31,353 bases of DNA from Tannerellaceae bacterium. GTDB lineage: Bacteria; Bacteroidota; Bacteroidia; Bacteroidales; Tannerellaceae. Where the stretch lies: contig JAISRY010000144.1 in assembly GCA_031273385.1 (NCBI GenBank), positions 1-31,353 on the forward strand, written 5' to 3'. The notes under the pieces were generated by a model. That model made no database searches. It saw nothing but the letters and a program-made list of their open reading frames with translations, and was not told where the DNA came from. Of the stretch, positions 1 to 8,818 are shown piece after piece (the first letter of the stretch is position 1; each line of letters begins with the position of its first letter). The translations under genes were made by a program, and so were the position numbers.

Positions 1-413
1 TTTATTTTCCTGTCTTCGTTGGCAAAGACGATATAGGGGAATACCTGGGCCGAAGAATCCCTCAGCCACATGGCATGGATATCGCCGGTGATGACGAACG
101 TATCGGGCTTTCCGTCTACTGTTTTGTGTTCGCAGGTGGTATCCAGCGTGTTGGGAAAGCAGTTCTCAAACATCCAGGCCAACTTCGGGTCTTTCAGCTT
201 TGCCTTTGTCTCCCTGATCGCTTTTTCCACCGCTTCGGAAGTAAACTGCCGCTTCTCGGGAAGCGGCCTTTGACTAACATACTGCAGGGAGTCCCCAGTG
301 TTTATCCCCTGCTTCACAGCGGCATCCGCCAGGCGTGCAAAAGAGCGTTGCCCCACAATCAATCCGGCCACCGACAGCCCCCCATTTCTCAAGAAGTTTC
401 TACGACTTGTCAT
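1..413 (-). CDS. GH125 exo-alpha-1,6-mannosidase, 5' part
   Basis: This is the N-terminal 137 codons of a gene that runs off the left edge. The protein begins with a twin-arginine type leader (SRRNFLRNGG, then a hydrophobic stretch), which predicts Tat export. The segment DIHAMWLRDSSAQVFPYI near the window edge is the hallmark N-terminal motif of family GH125, metal-independent exo-acting alpha-1,6-mannosidases that trim mannans and N-glycan cores. An in-frame ATG also exists at 440. I chose 413 because a promoter -7 element lies at 445-452 and would put the transcript start at or inside the 440 ATG. The family assignment rests on motif recognition from about a third of a typical protein, and the catalytic acid and base lie outside the window. 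Confidence 0.82.
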   Translation of the reverse strand, partial: MTSRRNFLRNGGLSVAGLIVGQRSFARLADAAVKQGINTGDSLQYVSQRPLPEKRQFTSEAVEKAIRETKAKLKDPKLAWMFENCFPNTLDTTCEHKTVDGKPDTFVITGDIHAMWLRDSSAQVFPYIVFANEDRKI

Positions 414-444
414 AGTATTTTGCTTATTATTAATTTCCATGATA

Positions 445-474
445 CAAAAATACACTAAACTGCCGGATACCAAA
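445..474 (-). promoter_or_regulatory. Bacteroidota-type promoter for the GH125 gene
   Basis: On the minus strand TTTG (471-474) is followed after 18 bases by TATTTTTG (445-452), matching the Bacteroides pattern TTTG, about 19-21 bases, TAnnTTTG. The predicted start of transcription falls about 5 bases downstream, next to the ATG at 440, which favours translation from 413. Confidence 0.55.
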
Positions 475-532
475 AGAAAACAAAAGAAATTCAGTCGTTT
501 GACCGCGCGACAAAGGCCAAAGAGAAGATAAA

Positions 533-1822
533 TTAATCCGTTTTTTTATGTTCAAGCAAATGGGAAAGCTCTTCTTCTACTTCTTCTATGCTAGGTAATG
601 CTGACTTCAAATTCTCGGGTATAGCTTTACTTAATTGGTAATCACTTACTCCAATTGCTTGATTATAGCCTGACAAGGCATATTGAGCCATAACTTCATC
701 TTTCCCCTTACAGAGCAGTAACCCGATGGTTTTATTATCGTTTACCCCTCTTAATTTATCGTTTACCACATTGATGTAGAAATTCAATTGTCCGGCATAC
801 TCAGGCTTAAAAGGTGTAGCCTTTAATTCCACGACAACGTAGGCGTGAAGCTTGATGTTGTATAGAATCAGATCGGCGTAAAAATCTTTGTTTCCGATTT
901 GAAAGTGTTTCTGGCGGGCGACAAACGCAAAGCCCATTCCCATTTCCAAAAGATACTTGGTAACATGGCTCACTAACTGTTTTTCTATATCTCGTTCGTC
1001 CGCGTGTTCTTTAACTCCTGCTAAGTCAAAAATATAAGGGTCTTTCAATAGGTAGTTGGCTAAATCGCTTTGCGGTTGGGGGAGTGTGGCGGTGAAATTA
1101 TTTACTTTCTGCTTTTTGATTTGTCGTTGGAATAAACCGCTTTCAATCTGCAAGTCAAGGATAGTGCTGCTCCAGCCAAATTCAACGCTCTGTTTCATAT
1201 ACCAATACCTGATTCCTAAAGGTAATTTGCTATCCAGTAATATCATGTGGCTTGCCCAGTTAATTTTGGAAACAGGGGAGCAAATGAAACTGCTTTCAAT
1301 TTGCGCAAGAGATTCCTGCGTAATTGCGACTAATGTTTCTGTGATGTTTCCCAATTGGGCAGGAGGTTCCTGCCCAATTGTATTATGCTCTGAATTAGGT
1401 ATTTGTATTTGCGCAGGAAGTTCCTGCCCAATTTCGGAATCATTCAAAATCTTTGCTATCGAAAGAATTTTTGCAACAGTAGGCATTTCCAATTCCTTGT
1501 CGGCAACAATTAGTTGATTTATAATATTTAAAGGATACTGTTTGGCAAATTGGCACATATATTTTAAGTTTCTGGGAGAATAGCCTTTCTTTTCAGGATA
1601 TTTATCCCGGATAGCTTTCGATATCCTTTCAATAACTTTACCTCCCCAACCTAATCTTTTCTGATTGAATAGAATAAAATGTCCGATTTTCCAATAATGC
1701 AATAGCATTTGTACATTGGCTGCGGAAATAAGCTTTACTTGTGCCTGTTCTATTTCCGAACCTATTTCACGAATAAAATCGTTAAACTCTTCCTGTTGTA
1801 TGGTGCCATCTTGTTTATTCAT
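533..1822 (-). CDS. DUF1016 / YhcG-like PD-(D/E)XK nuclease
   Basis: A 429-residue protein of the DUF1016 family. It has the helical N-terminal domain (about 10-125, with YWKIG and GWGGKVIERIS motifs) and the C-terminal PD-(D/E)XK nuclease domain (about 255-420). Candidate catalytic residues are Asp317 (FYADLILY), Glu332 and Lys334 (VELKA), and Gln345. Members are found near restriction, defence and mobile loci, but the substrate is unsettled. The linker (131-184) holds three 18-residue repeats, each beginning with a version of IGQELPAQI, encoded by palindromic DNA. The gene is AT-richer than uvrA beside it and appears to have its own promoter, which suggests a horizontally acquired single-gene insertion between uvrA and the GH125 gene. 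Start at 1822 is the only ATG giving the full N-terminal domain. Confidence 0.85.
   Translation of the reverse strand: MNKQDGTIQQEEFNDFIREIGSEIEQAQVKLISAANVQMLLHYWKIGHFILFNQKRLGWGGKVIERISKAIRDKYPEKKGYSPRNLKYMCQFAKQYPLNIINQLIVADKELEMPTVAKILSIAKILNDSEIGQELPAQIQIPNSEHNTIGQEPPAQLGNITETLVAITQESLAQIESSFICSPVSKINWASHMILLDSKLPLGIRYWYMKQSVEFGWSSTILDLQIESGLFQRQIKKQKVNNFTATLPQPQSDLANYLLKDPYIFDLAGVKEHADERDIEKQLVSHVTKYLLEMGMGFAFVARQKHFQIGNKDFYADLILYNIKLHAYVVVELKATPFKPEYAGQLNFYINVVNDKLRGVNDNKTIGLLLCKGKDEVMAQYALSGYNQAIGVSDYQLSKAIPENLKSALPSIEEVEEELSHLLEHKKTD
1298..1432 (-). repeat. Three in-frame palindromic 27-bp repeats spaced 54 bp apart
   Basis: Inside the DUF1016 gene, 27-bp copies lie at 1406-1432, 1352-1378 and 1298-1324, exactly 54 bp apart. 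They encode IGQELPAQI, IGQEPPAQL and ITQESLAQI. The middle copy is a perfect dyad: 13-bp arms 1352-1364 and 1368-1380 around GGT. The first has 6-bp perfect arms (1413-1418, 1422-1427) with further imperfect pairing, and the third is degenerate. The spacer halves of the 54-bp units are not conserved. Confidence 0.8.
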
Positions 1823-1855
1823 ATAGCCGTTTATTTTATTTGTTCAACCATGAGG

Positions 1856-1863
1856 CAAAGATA
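1856..1863 (-). promoter_or_regulatory. Candidate -7 element for the DUF1016 gene
   Basis: TATCTTTG on the minus strand fits TAnnTTTG and sits 33 bases ahead of the start codon at 1822, in the short gap after uvrA. No convincing TTTG is seen at the -33 distance. Confidence 0.35.
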
Positions 1864-1882
1864 CTTATGAATTGTCTGAAAA

Positions 1883-4675
1883 TTATAACAGTTTCTCTTT
1901 CAGAAACAGGCCGGTATACGACTCGGGGCATTGGGCGATCTCTTCGGGGGTGCCGGCGCAGACTAAGTTGCCGCCCGCTTCTCCTCCTTCGCGGCCTAAG
2001 TCTATGACGTAGTCGGCGCATTTGATGACCTCCATGTTATGCTCGATGATGATGACGGTATGGCCTTTTTCGATGAGGGCGTCGAATGCTTTGAGGAGTG
2101 TTTTTATGTCGTGGAAATGCAGGCCTGTCGTGGGTTCGTCGAAGATAAAGCAGGTGGGTTGCTGCTTCTCCTGTCCCAGGTAAAAGGCCAGTTTTACGCG
2201 TTGGTTTTCCCCGCCGGAAAGGGTGGAAGAGGTTTGTCCCAGTTTGATATATCCCAGCCCGACATCCTGTAGGGGGGTTAGTTTCTTTACTATTTTCTTT
2301 TCCTGTGCGCCTTTTGAACGGTCGAAAAATTCGATGGCCTGGTTGACCGTCATCTCCAATACATCATAGATATTGACGCCAAGGTACTCCACGTCAAGGA
2401 TATCGGCTTTGAAACGTTTTCCGTGGCATTCGTCGCAGGTCAGACTGATATCGGCCATGAACTGCATCTCTACCGTTATTTTTCCCTCTCCTTTACACTC
2501 TTCGCACCGTCCGCCCTCTTTGTTGAAAGAGAAGTAGGCGGCGGTGAATCCCAGTTGTTTCGACAACGGTTGATCGGCATACAGTTTGCGGATCTCGTCG
2601 TACGCGCCGATGTAGGTGACGGGATTGGAACGGGAACTTTTGCCGATCGAATGTTGATCGACAAACTCAATGGCGTTGATGAGATGGGTATCGCCCTCCA
2701 ACGCGATGCAGTCGATATTGAAACGCGCCGCCCCATCCAACTTATGCCTGACGCCCTCGTGGAAAATGTCGCGCACCAGCGTGCTTTTCCCCGAACCGCT
2801 GACACCCGTAACCACCGTCATGACATTCAGCGGGAATGTCACATCTATCCCTTTCAGGTTATGCTTGCGGGCGCCTTTTACCTCTATGCAGTTGTTCCAC
2901 AAACGGCGGAACGGCGGGACGGGAATCCTGTCTTCCCCCGTCAGGTAACGGACGGTATAGCTCCGGGCGCCCTTTTCCAGATGGGCGATGTCGCCCTGGT
3001 AAACGACCTCCCCGCCTAATCGTCCGGCTTTCGGGCCAATGTCGATGATGTAATCGGCGGCGCGGATAATCTCTTCGTCATGCTCTACCACGACTACCGT
3101 ATTTCCTAAGGCCTGCAACCGGCGCAGTACCTTGATCAGCAATCCCGTATCGCGGGCGTGCAGCCCGATGCTCGGTTCGTCCAGGATATAGAGCGAACCG
3201 ACAAGGCTGCTTCCCAGTGAGGCGGCCAGGTTGATCCGTTGGCTTTCCCCTCCGGAAAGGGAGGAGGAGAGACGGTCTAAGGTCAGGTACCCCAGGCCTA
3301 CGTCTATCAGGAATTGCAGGCGGCTGTTGATTTCGATGAGCAGTCGTTTGGCGATGGCCGCGTCCGTATCGTCCAGCGACAGCGCGTCGAAAAACCGCTT
3401 GACCTCCGTAACGGGGATCATCACTAACTGGGCGATATTCTTCCCCCCGACCCTGACATATAACGCTTCCGGCTTCAGGCGGCTGCCTTTGCAGGCGGGG
3501 CAGACGGTCTTCCCCCGGTAACGCGCCAGCAAGACGCGGTATTGGATCTTATACAGGTTTTCTTCCACGAAACGGAAAAAGTCGTCAATGCCGTGCAACC
3601 CGCGCGCGCCGTGCCACAGGAGCTTTTTCTCTTTCTCCGTCAGCTCGTAGTAGGGGCGGTGGATCGGGAAGTTATGCTTCTCGCTCTGTGTGATAAAACG
3701 GGTCAGCCATTCGCCCATCACCTCCCCTTTCCAGCAGACGACGGCGCCCTGGTAGACCGACAGGCTCCTGTCGGGCACCACCAGGTGTTCGTCGATTCCC
3801 AGCACTTTACCGAATCCTCCGCACTGCGTGCATGCGCCCACCGGGTTGTTGAAGCTAAACATCATATCCGACGGCTCCTGAAAAGTCATACCGTCCGCCT
3901 CGAATTTCTTTGAGAACTCTTTCGTCACCACCTCGCCATCCTGAGCGTACACGCGGATAAGGCAGATGCCGTGTCCCTCGAAAAAGGCCGTCTCCACCGA
4001 ATCCGCCAGCCGGCTCTTCAGGGTCTTATCTTCCGACACCGTCAGGCGGTCGACCAGCAGTTCGACGACAGGAGAGGCGAGCAGCTCCCCGCTATCGATC
4101 ACCTCCTGTATGCGATAGGCCGTATCGTTGATAAAGAGGCGGGTGTACCCCTCTTTCCGGAGAATCTCCAGTTGCTCTTTCATCGTTCGTCCCTCGGAGA
4201 GGATAACGGGAGTCAGGACGGCGAACCGCGTCGCCGGGGGGTAGGAAAAGACCCATTGGAGAATGTCGCCCACCTGGTGTTTCTTCACCTCTGCCCCGGT
4301 AACGGGCGAGATGGTTTTCCCGATCCGCGCGTACAACATCCGGAGATACTCGTAGATTTCGGTAGACGTCCCCACCGTAGAGCGCGGGTTGCGGGTGTTG
4401 ACCTTTTGCTCGATGGCGATCGCCGGGGGGATTCCTTTTATGTAGTCGGTTTCGGGTTTGCTCATCCGCCCGAGGAACTGGCGGGCGTAGGAGGAGAGGC
4501 TTTCGACATACCGGCGTTGCCCCTCGGCATATAGCGTGTCGAAAGCGAGGGATGACTTCCCGCTGCCCGACAGTCCTGTGATAACGACCAGCTTCTCCCT
4601 TGGGATCTGTACGTCTATATTCTTCAGGTTATTGACGCGGGCGCCTTTGATCAGGATATGATGCTGTTCCGTCAT
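1883..4675 (-). CDS. uvrA: Excinuclease ABC subunit A (UvrA)
   Basis: Damage-recognition ATPase of nucleotide excision repair, 930 residues, close to the usual ~940. It shows two ABC modules: Walker A at 34-41 (GLSGSGKS) and 624-631 (GVSGSGKS), and two signature motifs (LSGGESQR near 473, LSGGENQR in the C-terminal module), each followed by an ILDEP or IFDEP Walker B. Zinc-binding CxxC pairs are at 282/285 with 392/395, and 724/727 with 747/750. The stretch 130-250 between Walker A and the first zinc pair is long enough to hold the UvrB-binding domain, which argues against the short UvrA2 class. Bacteroidota often encode more than one UvrA, so this could be a paralogue. It follows trpB2 by two bases and is surely co-transcribed with it. 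Confidence 0.93.
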   Translation of the reverse strand: MTEQHHILIKGARVNNLKNIDVQIPREKLVVITGLSGSGKSSLAFDTLYAEGQRRYVESLSSYARQFLGRMSKPETDYIKGIPPAIAIEQKVNTRNPRSTVGTSTEIYEYLRMLYARIGKTISPVTGAEVKKHQVGDILQWVFSYPPATRFAVLTPVILSEGRTMKEQLEILRKEGYTRLFINDTAYRIQEVIDSGELLASPVVELLVDRLTVSEDKTLKSRLADSVETAFFEGHGICLIRVYAQDGEVVTKEFSKKFEADGMTFQEPSDMMFSFNNPVGACTQCGGFGKVLGIDEHLVVPDRSLSVYQGAVVCWKGEVMGEWLTRFITQSEKHNFPIHRPYYELTEKEKKLLWHGARGLHGIDDFFRFVEENLYKIQYRVLLARYRGKTVCPACKGSRLKPEALYVRVGGKNIAQLVMIPVTEVKRFFDALSLDDTDAAIAKRLLIEINSRLQFLIDVGLGYLTLDRLSSSLSGGESQRINLAASLGSSLVGSLYILDEPSIGLHARDTGLLIKVLRRLQALGNTVVVVEHDEEIIRAADYIIDIGPKAGRLGGEVVYQGDIAHLEKGARSYTVRYLTGEDRIPVPPFRRLWNNCIEVKGARKHNLKGIDVTFPLNVMTVVTGVSGSGKSTLVRDIFHEGVRHKLDGAARFNIDCIALEGDTHLINAIEFVDQHSIGKSSRSNPVTYIGAYDEIRKLYADQPLSKQLGFTAAYFSFNKEGGRCEECKGEGKITVEMQFMADISLTCDECHGKRFKADILDVEYLGVNIYDVLEMTVNQAIEFFDRSKGAQEKKIVKKLTPLQDVGLGYIKLGQTSSTLSGGENQRVKLAFYLGQEKQQPTCFIFDEPTTGLHFHDIKTLLKAFDALIEKGHTVIIIEHNMEVIKCADYVIDLGREGGEAGGNLVCAGTPEEIAQCPESYTGLFLKEKLL

Positions 4676-4677
4676 AG

Positions 4678-6039
4678 TTAAAGGATCTTTTCCAATCCGG
4701 CCAGGTTCCCGGACAGCTCCTCGTCCGTCAATTCATAATTCCCCAGGTCTCCCGCCAGGTACTGGTCGTAGGCTGCCATATCGATCAGTCCGTGTCCGGA
4801 GAGATTGAAGAGGATAGTACGTTGCTTGCCCTCCGCTTTCGCTTTGTTCGCTTCGGCGATCGTTGCGGCGATGGCGTGCGACGATTCGGGCGCGGGGATG
4901 ATCCCCTCTGTTTGGGCAAACAGGGTAGCCGCCTCGAACGTGTCTAACTGGTGGATGTCGACGGCTTCCACCAGGCCGTCTTTGCGCAGCTGGCTGACAA
5001 TCGCCCCGGCGCCATGGTACCGCAAGCCGCCGGCATGGATATGGGCGGGCGCAAAACTATGCCCTAAGGTAAACATGGGGATCAGGGGGGTGTAACCCGC
5101 TTCGTCGCCGAAATCATACTGATACTGCCCGCGCGTCAGTTTCGGACAGGAGGCCGGCTCGGCGGCCACCACGCGGATATCTTTCCCGCCCAGTATCTTA
5201 TGGCGGAGGAATGGGAACGCAATTCCCGAAAAGTTCGAGCCTCCGCCGAAGCAGCCGATAATCACGTCGGGGTATTCCCCTGCCATTTCCATTTGCTTTT
5301 CAGCTTCCAGCCCGATCACCGTCTGGTGTAGCATGACATGGTTCAGCACGCTGCCCAGGGTGTATTTGCAATTGGGCGTCTGCATGGCCAGTTCTACCGC
5401 TTCGGAGATGGCCGTACCGAGGCTGCCCTGGTAGTTGGGATGGTCGGTGAGCGTTTTGCGGCCGGCTTTTGTGCTCATACTGGGGGAGGCGATGACCTGT
5501 GCGCCGAACGTCTGCATGATAGAACGGCGGTAGGGTTTCTGATGGTAGCTGATCTTCACCATATAGACGGCCAGCTCCAGCCCGAACGCTTTCGCGGCGT
5601 ACGACAGGGCGGCTCCCCACTGGCCGGCTCCCGTTTCGGTCGTTATGTTGGTGACGCCCTCTTCCTTGCAGAAGTAGGCTTGTGCGATGGCGGAGTTGAG
5701 CTTGTGCGACCCGACGGGGCTTACGCTCTCATTCTTGAAATAGATGTGCGCCGGCGTATCCAACGCTTTCTCCAGTCCGTAGGCGCGAACCAGCGGGGTG
5801 GGGCGCCATATCTTATACAGGTCGCGCACTTCGTCCGGGATGTCGATCCAGGCGTCGGTTTGATTCATCTCCTGGTGTGCCAGCGCTTTGGCGAACAGGG
5901 GATATAACTCTTCTTCCCTTAGCGGCTCTTTGGTGGCCGGATTCAGTATCGGAGCGGGTTTCGTCTGCATATCGGCAACGATATTATACCAGGCGACAGG
6001 GATGTCTTTCTCCGCTAATAAAAACTTTTTCGTACTCAT
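4678..6039 (-). CDS. TrpB2-type tryptophan synthase beta chain (PLP enzyme)
   Basis: A 453-residue PLP-dependent enzyme of the TrpB2 group, longer than the ~400 residues of canonical TrpB. The PLP lysine is Lys113 in GSHKLN. The phosphate-binding glycine-rich loop is GCFGGGSNFSG, and TGAGQWG is also present. The N-terminal extension (about 1-60) is typical of TrpB2. TrpB2 enzymes make tryptophan from indole and serine and often work without TrpA; no trpA or other trp gene is present here, so indole salvage is the likely role. The stop codon is two bases before the uvrA start. A short 6-bp hairpin (6075-6089) lies upstream, but I see no Trp-rich leader peptide or convincing attenuator. Confidence 0.9.
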   Translation of the reverse strand: MSTKKFLLAEKDIPVAWYNIVADMQTKPAPILNPATKEPLREEELYPLFAKALAHQEMNQTDAWIDIPDEVRDLYKIWRPTPLVRAYGLEKALDTPAHIYFKNESVSPVGSHKLNSAIAQAYFCKEEGVTNITTETGAGQWGAALSYAAKAFGLELAVYMVKISYHQKPYRRSIMQTFGAQVIASPSMSTKAGRKTLTDHPNYQGSLGTAISEAVELAMQTPNCKYTLGSVLNHVMLHQTVIGLEAEKQMEMAGEYPDVIIGCFGGGSNFSGIAFPFLRHKILGGKDIRVVAAEPASCPKLTRGQYQYDFGDEAGYTPLIPMFTLGHSFAPAHIHAGGLRYHGAGAIVSQLRKDGLVEAVDIHQLDTFEAATLFAQTEGIIPAPESSHAIAATIAEANKAKAEGKQRTILFNLSGHGLIDMAAYDQYLAGDLGNYELTDEELSGNLAGLEKIL

Positions 6040-6303
6040 TGGTTCATTTATTATTCATACGGTTATTAAAAATACAGCCTTACAGGCTGCCACAGAGGAC
6101 AAAGGAACGAATAATATTTTCATTTTTCTTCTGCCTCTATTTTTTTCTTCTGCAACCGGTGATCTTTTCATTAGGATAAAAGCCGGTTTTCTGTCATATT
6201 GTGCGATTTCTCAGCGGCAGAACTCTGGTGTGACAAAAAGCTTATGTGATGATTAACCACATTTATAGGATTCGCAAATAGTGGGCATTAGTGAAAGGGG
6301 TTT

Positions 6304-6861
6304 TTAATCCTTGAGATAATCTTTCAGCTTATTCCGTAAAATTGACAATGATTTAGAGATATGATATTCTACAGATTTTGTACTGATACCCATAGAATCT
6401 GCTATTTCCTTGATCGTCTTATTCTCTATCCGGCTGAGTTGGAAAATCAGTCTTGTTTTGGGAGGTAGCTGTTTCAGGGTCATATTGACAATATTTTGAA
6501 TATCGGAAACAAATAATTCCTGAGGATCTGTGGATTCTAATATTGATATACGGAAGGCCAATTCTCTTTTTAGGATATTAGTCATATCGTCTCGTACTTG
6601 AGTAGAAAGTTGCAGGTGCGTAAGATGGTCTAAACATCTATTTTTTATTACAGTTAACAGAAATGCTTTTCGTTGAACCAGTGAAAAAGTTTCGTCCCAA
6701 TTTTCCCATAATTTCATCATTGCTTCAGAAGCGACATCTTCAGATAAATACACATCCCGCAAATAAGAGTGGGCATAAAGATAACACCGACGGAAATATA
6801 CAGCATAGATTTCACTGAATGCAATACTTTTTACGGGTGTATCATTCTTTGTCGGCTCCAT
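6304..6861 (-). CDS. ECF RNA polymerase sigma factor (Bacteroides expansion family)
   Basis: A 185-residue sigma-70 family ECF factor. Region 2 spans about 18-85 (YFRRCYLYAHSYLRDVYLSEDVASEAMMKLW pattern) and region 4 about 125-182, with a helix-turn-helix around IKEIADSMGISTKSVEYH. It belongs to the Bacteroidota sigma factors that partner FecR anti-sigma factors at SusC/SusD loci. The placement is odd: such genes usually sit directly upstream of fecR, but here it is the last gene, 57 bases after the phosphodiester glycosidase and about 9 kb from fecR at 17047. No other sigma factor lies near fecR. Cognate pairing with the fecR here is inferred from shared strand and neighbourhood. Confidence 0.88.
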   Translation of the reverse strand: MEPTKNDTPVKSIAFSEIYAVYFRRCYLYAHSYLRDVYLSEDVASEAMMKLWENWDETFSLVQRKAFLLTVIKNRCLDHLTHLQLSTQVRDDMTNILKRELAFRISILESTDPQELFVSDIQNIVNMTLKQLPPKTRLIFQLSRIENKTIKEIADSMGISTKSVEYHISKSLSILRNKLKDYLKD

Positions 6862-6918
6862 CTAATAACTCTTATGTGTATAAATATGAGGATTTAAAGC
6901 GTACCACTACAAATGTAA

Positions 6919-8712
6919 TTACAATAAGATTATTTTAATCGTTTGTGTACCACTACGTGAGATCAACCGGAGAAGATATATGCCGGGAGGATGGGTATTC
7001 CGTAGAAATCGTTGTTCAAATTGCCCCTTATCACAAAAGCGATCTACCAAATGTTCTATTTCTATTCCTGCCATATTAATGAGAGAGATTGTAATGTGAG
7101 AGGGTGTTGCAACATTGAAAGAAATGAGGGCTTCTTCTTTGATTAAAGTAGGCACACAAATTAGTTTTCCGATATTACTATTCACTATTTTACTGATTGC
7201 CACATCACTTTCTTTGCCAACATCTATCCAAATGGAGTCGGAATGTCTTCCTACGGTCGCAATAACATAGCCGCTTCGATTTGCTTCTCCGGCAGTGAAT
7301 AGACCGGATGGAGAAATTGTGCCATTTAATGTATTGGTTTGTTTGAAAGAGATTCCTTCAGGCGAATTGGCTGCAATAATATCGTCATACCGGTTATAAA
7401 TAAAGAAATCAAGCTGTACCGATGTTTTTTCGGGCAGGCTTATACGGGGACGTTTAAACGAAACCGATTGAACGGTATGATCAATCGGTGCGGTTGACAG
7501 TACCTGAAGCGTATTCAGTACATTCCGTTCGCCTGCGGTATCTGACGGTTTATTACGCACAGTTTCATTAATAACCATTGTTGACGAACCGCCTCCATCA
7601 AAATTGATGACATGGTATGCCCCTAATTTCACCATGAAAAGGGCAGTCTCTATGCAGTTGAGACCTATGCTCCATCCGTTTCTTCGACCGTCAACCACGA
7701 CAAAAAACAACATTTTACCATCTCTCGACATTCCGGCCATTGTGTGTGGCGCCACTTCATATGCACGCCCATTTGGATACATCGTGCTGTTATCAAAGCG
7801 ATTATATTCTCCTTCATGCAATGTCCCTCGCCTGATTATGCTCGGATAACCGTGAAAAGCCTGAATAATATCATTCGTATGCGCTCCCCATCCGACAGCA
7901 CGAATCATTTGTTCAATGTAGATCGTATCCCCGGTCGCTGCATTTTCCATAAATATTTCAACAGCTTTTCCCGACAGTCGGATTACATAATTATCCTGAT
8001 CAGGTTGGATAGGTTTTTCTTGTATGTCAATGACTTCACAACGTATTGGAGAACTGTTGAATTTCCATTTATCAAGAGCTCTTATTTTGATATATTTGCC
8101 TGTAGCTGTAAGCGTTTTCCCATTATATCTGTTATATAAAACGACATTCTTCGGAGTGGTCATACTATGTAATTCATCGGCTCTGTCATTAATCATTTCA
8201 ATAGGCAATCGCGTATTATTTGAAAATCGTATGTCTGTAAAATATGCTGGCTGTAATACATTTGCCCTTTTAGCCGTGTCAATAGTCAAAACAGAACGAT
8301 TTATCAAAGTCCCGTCATGCCACTCTCCATTGTGGCTCATTTCTCCGTTGCGGATATTTGTGCCGATCGCCACTCCACCGTTTATATCATAAAAATCGTG
8401 ATTAATTCCCATAACTGAGCGATGATTCTCATAACTATTGGCTTGACATTGTTGTAAAACAGATTCTCCTATTCGATCGGGAACTTTATTGTTTGATTGA
8501 TAAGACTCTACTGTGTTGTTTGGATTATTTAAATCAACGGTTATAACGTAAATTGCCAATGGCTTTTCAGGATAAAGAAGTTCAGTAAAAAATATACCAG
8601 GACCTACTGTGTGGTGAGATATCGTATCTGACTGTCCCCAATCCGACATTTGAGCGCTGAGCTCACTATGGGAAATAACGATTGAAAAAAAAAGGATGAA
8701 GCTCTTTTTCAT
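6919..8712 (-). CDS. Exported phosphodiester glycosidase (NAGPA family) with T9SS sorting domain
   Basis: A 597-residue secreted protein with a signal peptide at 1-20. A phosphodiester-glycosidase domain (NAGPA, uncovering-enzyme family, PF09992 type) spans about 95-405. Its signature is VDGRRNGWSIGLNCIE at 340-355 and DGGGSSTM at 372-379, the conserved loop of the family. The family cleaves sugar-1-phosphodiester bonds, as in GlcNAc-1-phospho-6-mannose, and bacterial members act on extracellular polysaccharides. A bacterial Ig-like stretch follows at about 410-500, then a type IX secretion sorting domain at about 515-597 (ending GIYLLRLIS...KIILL). This predicts delivery to the cell surface or medium. 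It is the only recognisable carbohydrate-active enzyme of the locus. A strong hairpin lies just upstream in the intercistronic gap. Confidence 0.85.
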   Translation of the reverse strand: MKKSFILFFSIVISHSELSAQMSDWGQSDTISHHTVGPGIFFTELLYPEKPLAIYVITVDLNNPNNTVESYQSNNKVPDRIGESVLQQCQANSYENHRSVMGINHDFYDINGGVAIGTNIRNGEMSHNGEWHDGTLINRSVLTIDTAKRANVLQPAYFTDIRFSNNTRLPIEMINDRADELHSMTTPKNVVLYNRYNGKTLTATGKYIKIRALDKWKFNSSPIRCEVIDIQEKPIQPDQDNYVIRLSGKAVEIFMENAATGDTIYIEQMIRAVGWGAHTNDIIQAFHGYPSIIRRGTLHEGEYNRFDNSTMYPNGRAYEVAPHTMAGMSRDGKMLFFVVVDGRRNGWSIGLNCIETALFMVKLGAYHVINFDGGGSSTMVINETVRNKPSDTAGERNVLNTLQVLSTAPIDHTVQSVSFKRPRISLPEKTSVQLDFFIYNRYDDIIAANSPEGISFKQTNTLNGTISPSGLFTAGEANRSGYVIATVGRHSDSIWIDVGKESDVAISKIVNSNIGKLICVPTLIKEEALISFNVATPSHITISLINMAGIEIEHLVDRFCDKGQFEQRFLRNTHPPGIYLLRLISRSGTQTIKIILL

Positions 8713-8764
8713 CTGTATATGATTTTCAAAGAATTAATGATCGTTCCAAATCAATGTTTAAATT

Positions 8765-8812
8765 AAGTATGTATAGAAAAGTCTAAGATAAAAGACTTTT
8801 CTATACATACTT
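8765..8812. repeat. Perfect 20-bp inverted repeat (intercistronic hairpin)
   Basis: Arms 8765-8784 and 8793-8812 are perfectly complementary over 20 bp around the 8-base loop AAGATAAA. It begins six bases after the stop codon of the DUF4623 gene and lies 52 bases before the phosphodiester glycosidase start. There is no clean U-run after either stem, so it is not a textbook intrinsic terminator. An attenuator, RNA-processing or mRNA-stabilising stem-loop, or the remnant of a miniature element, are the options. Confidence 0.9.
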
Positions 8813-8818
8813 GTATTG

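Noticed and set aside
6075..6089. Tryptophan attenuator ahead of trpB2
   Set aside because: Only a 6-bp hairpin is present, with no Trp-rich leader frame and no alternative pairing.
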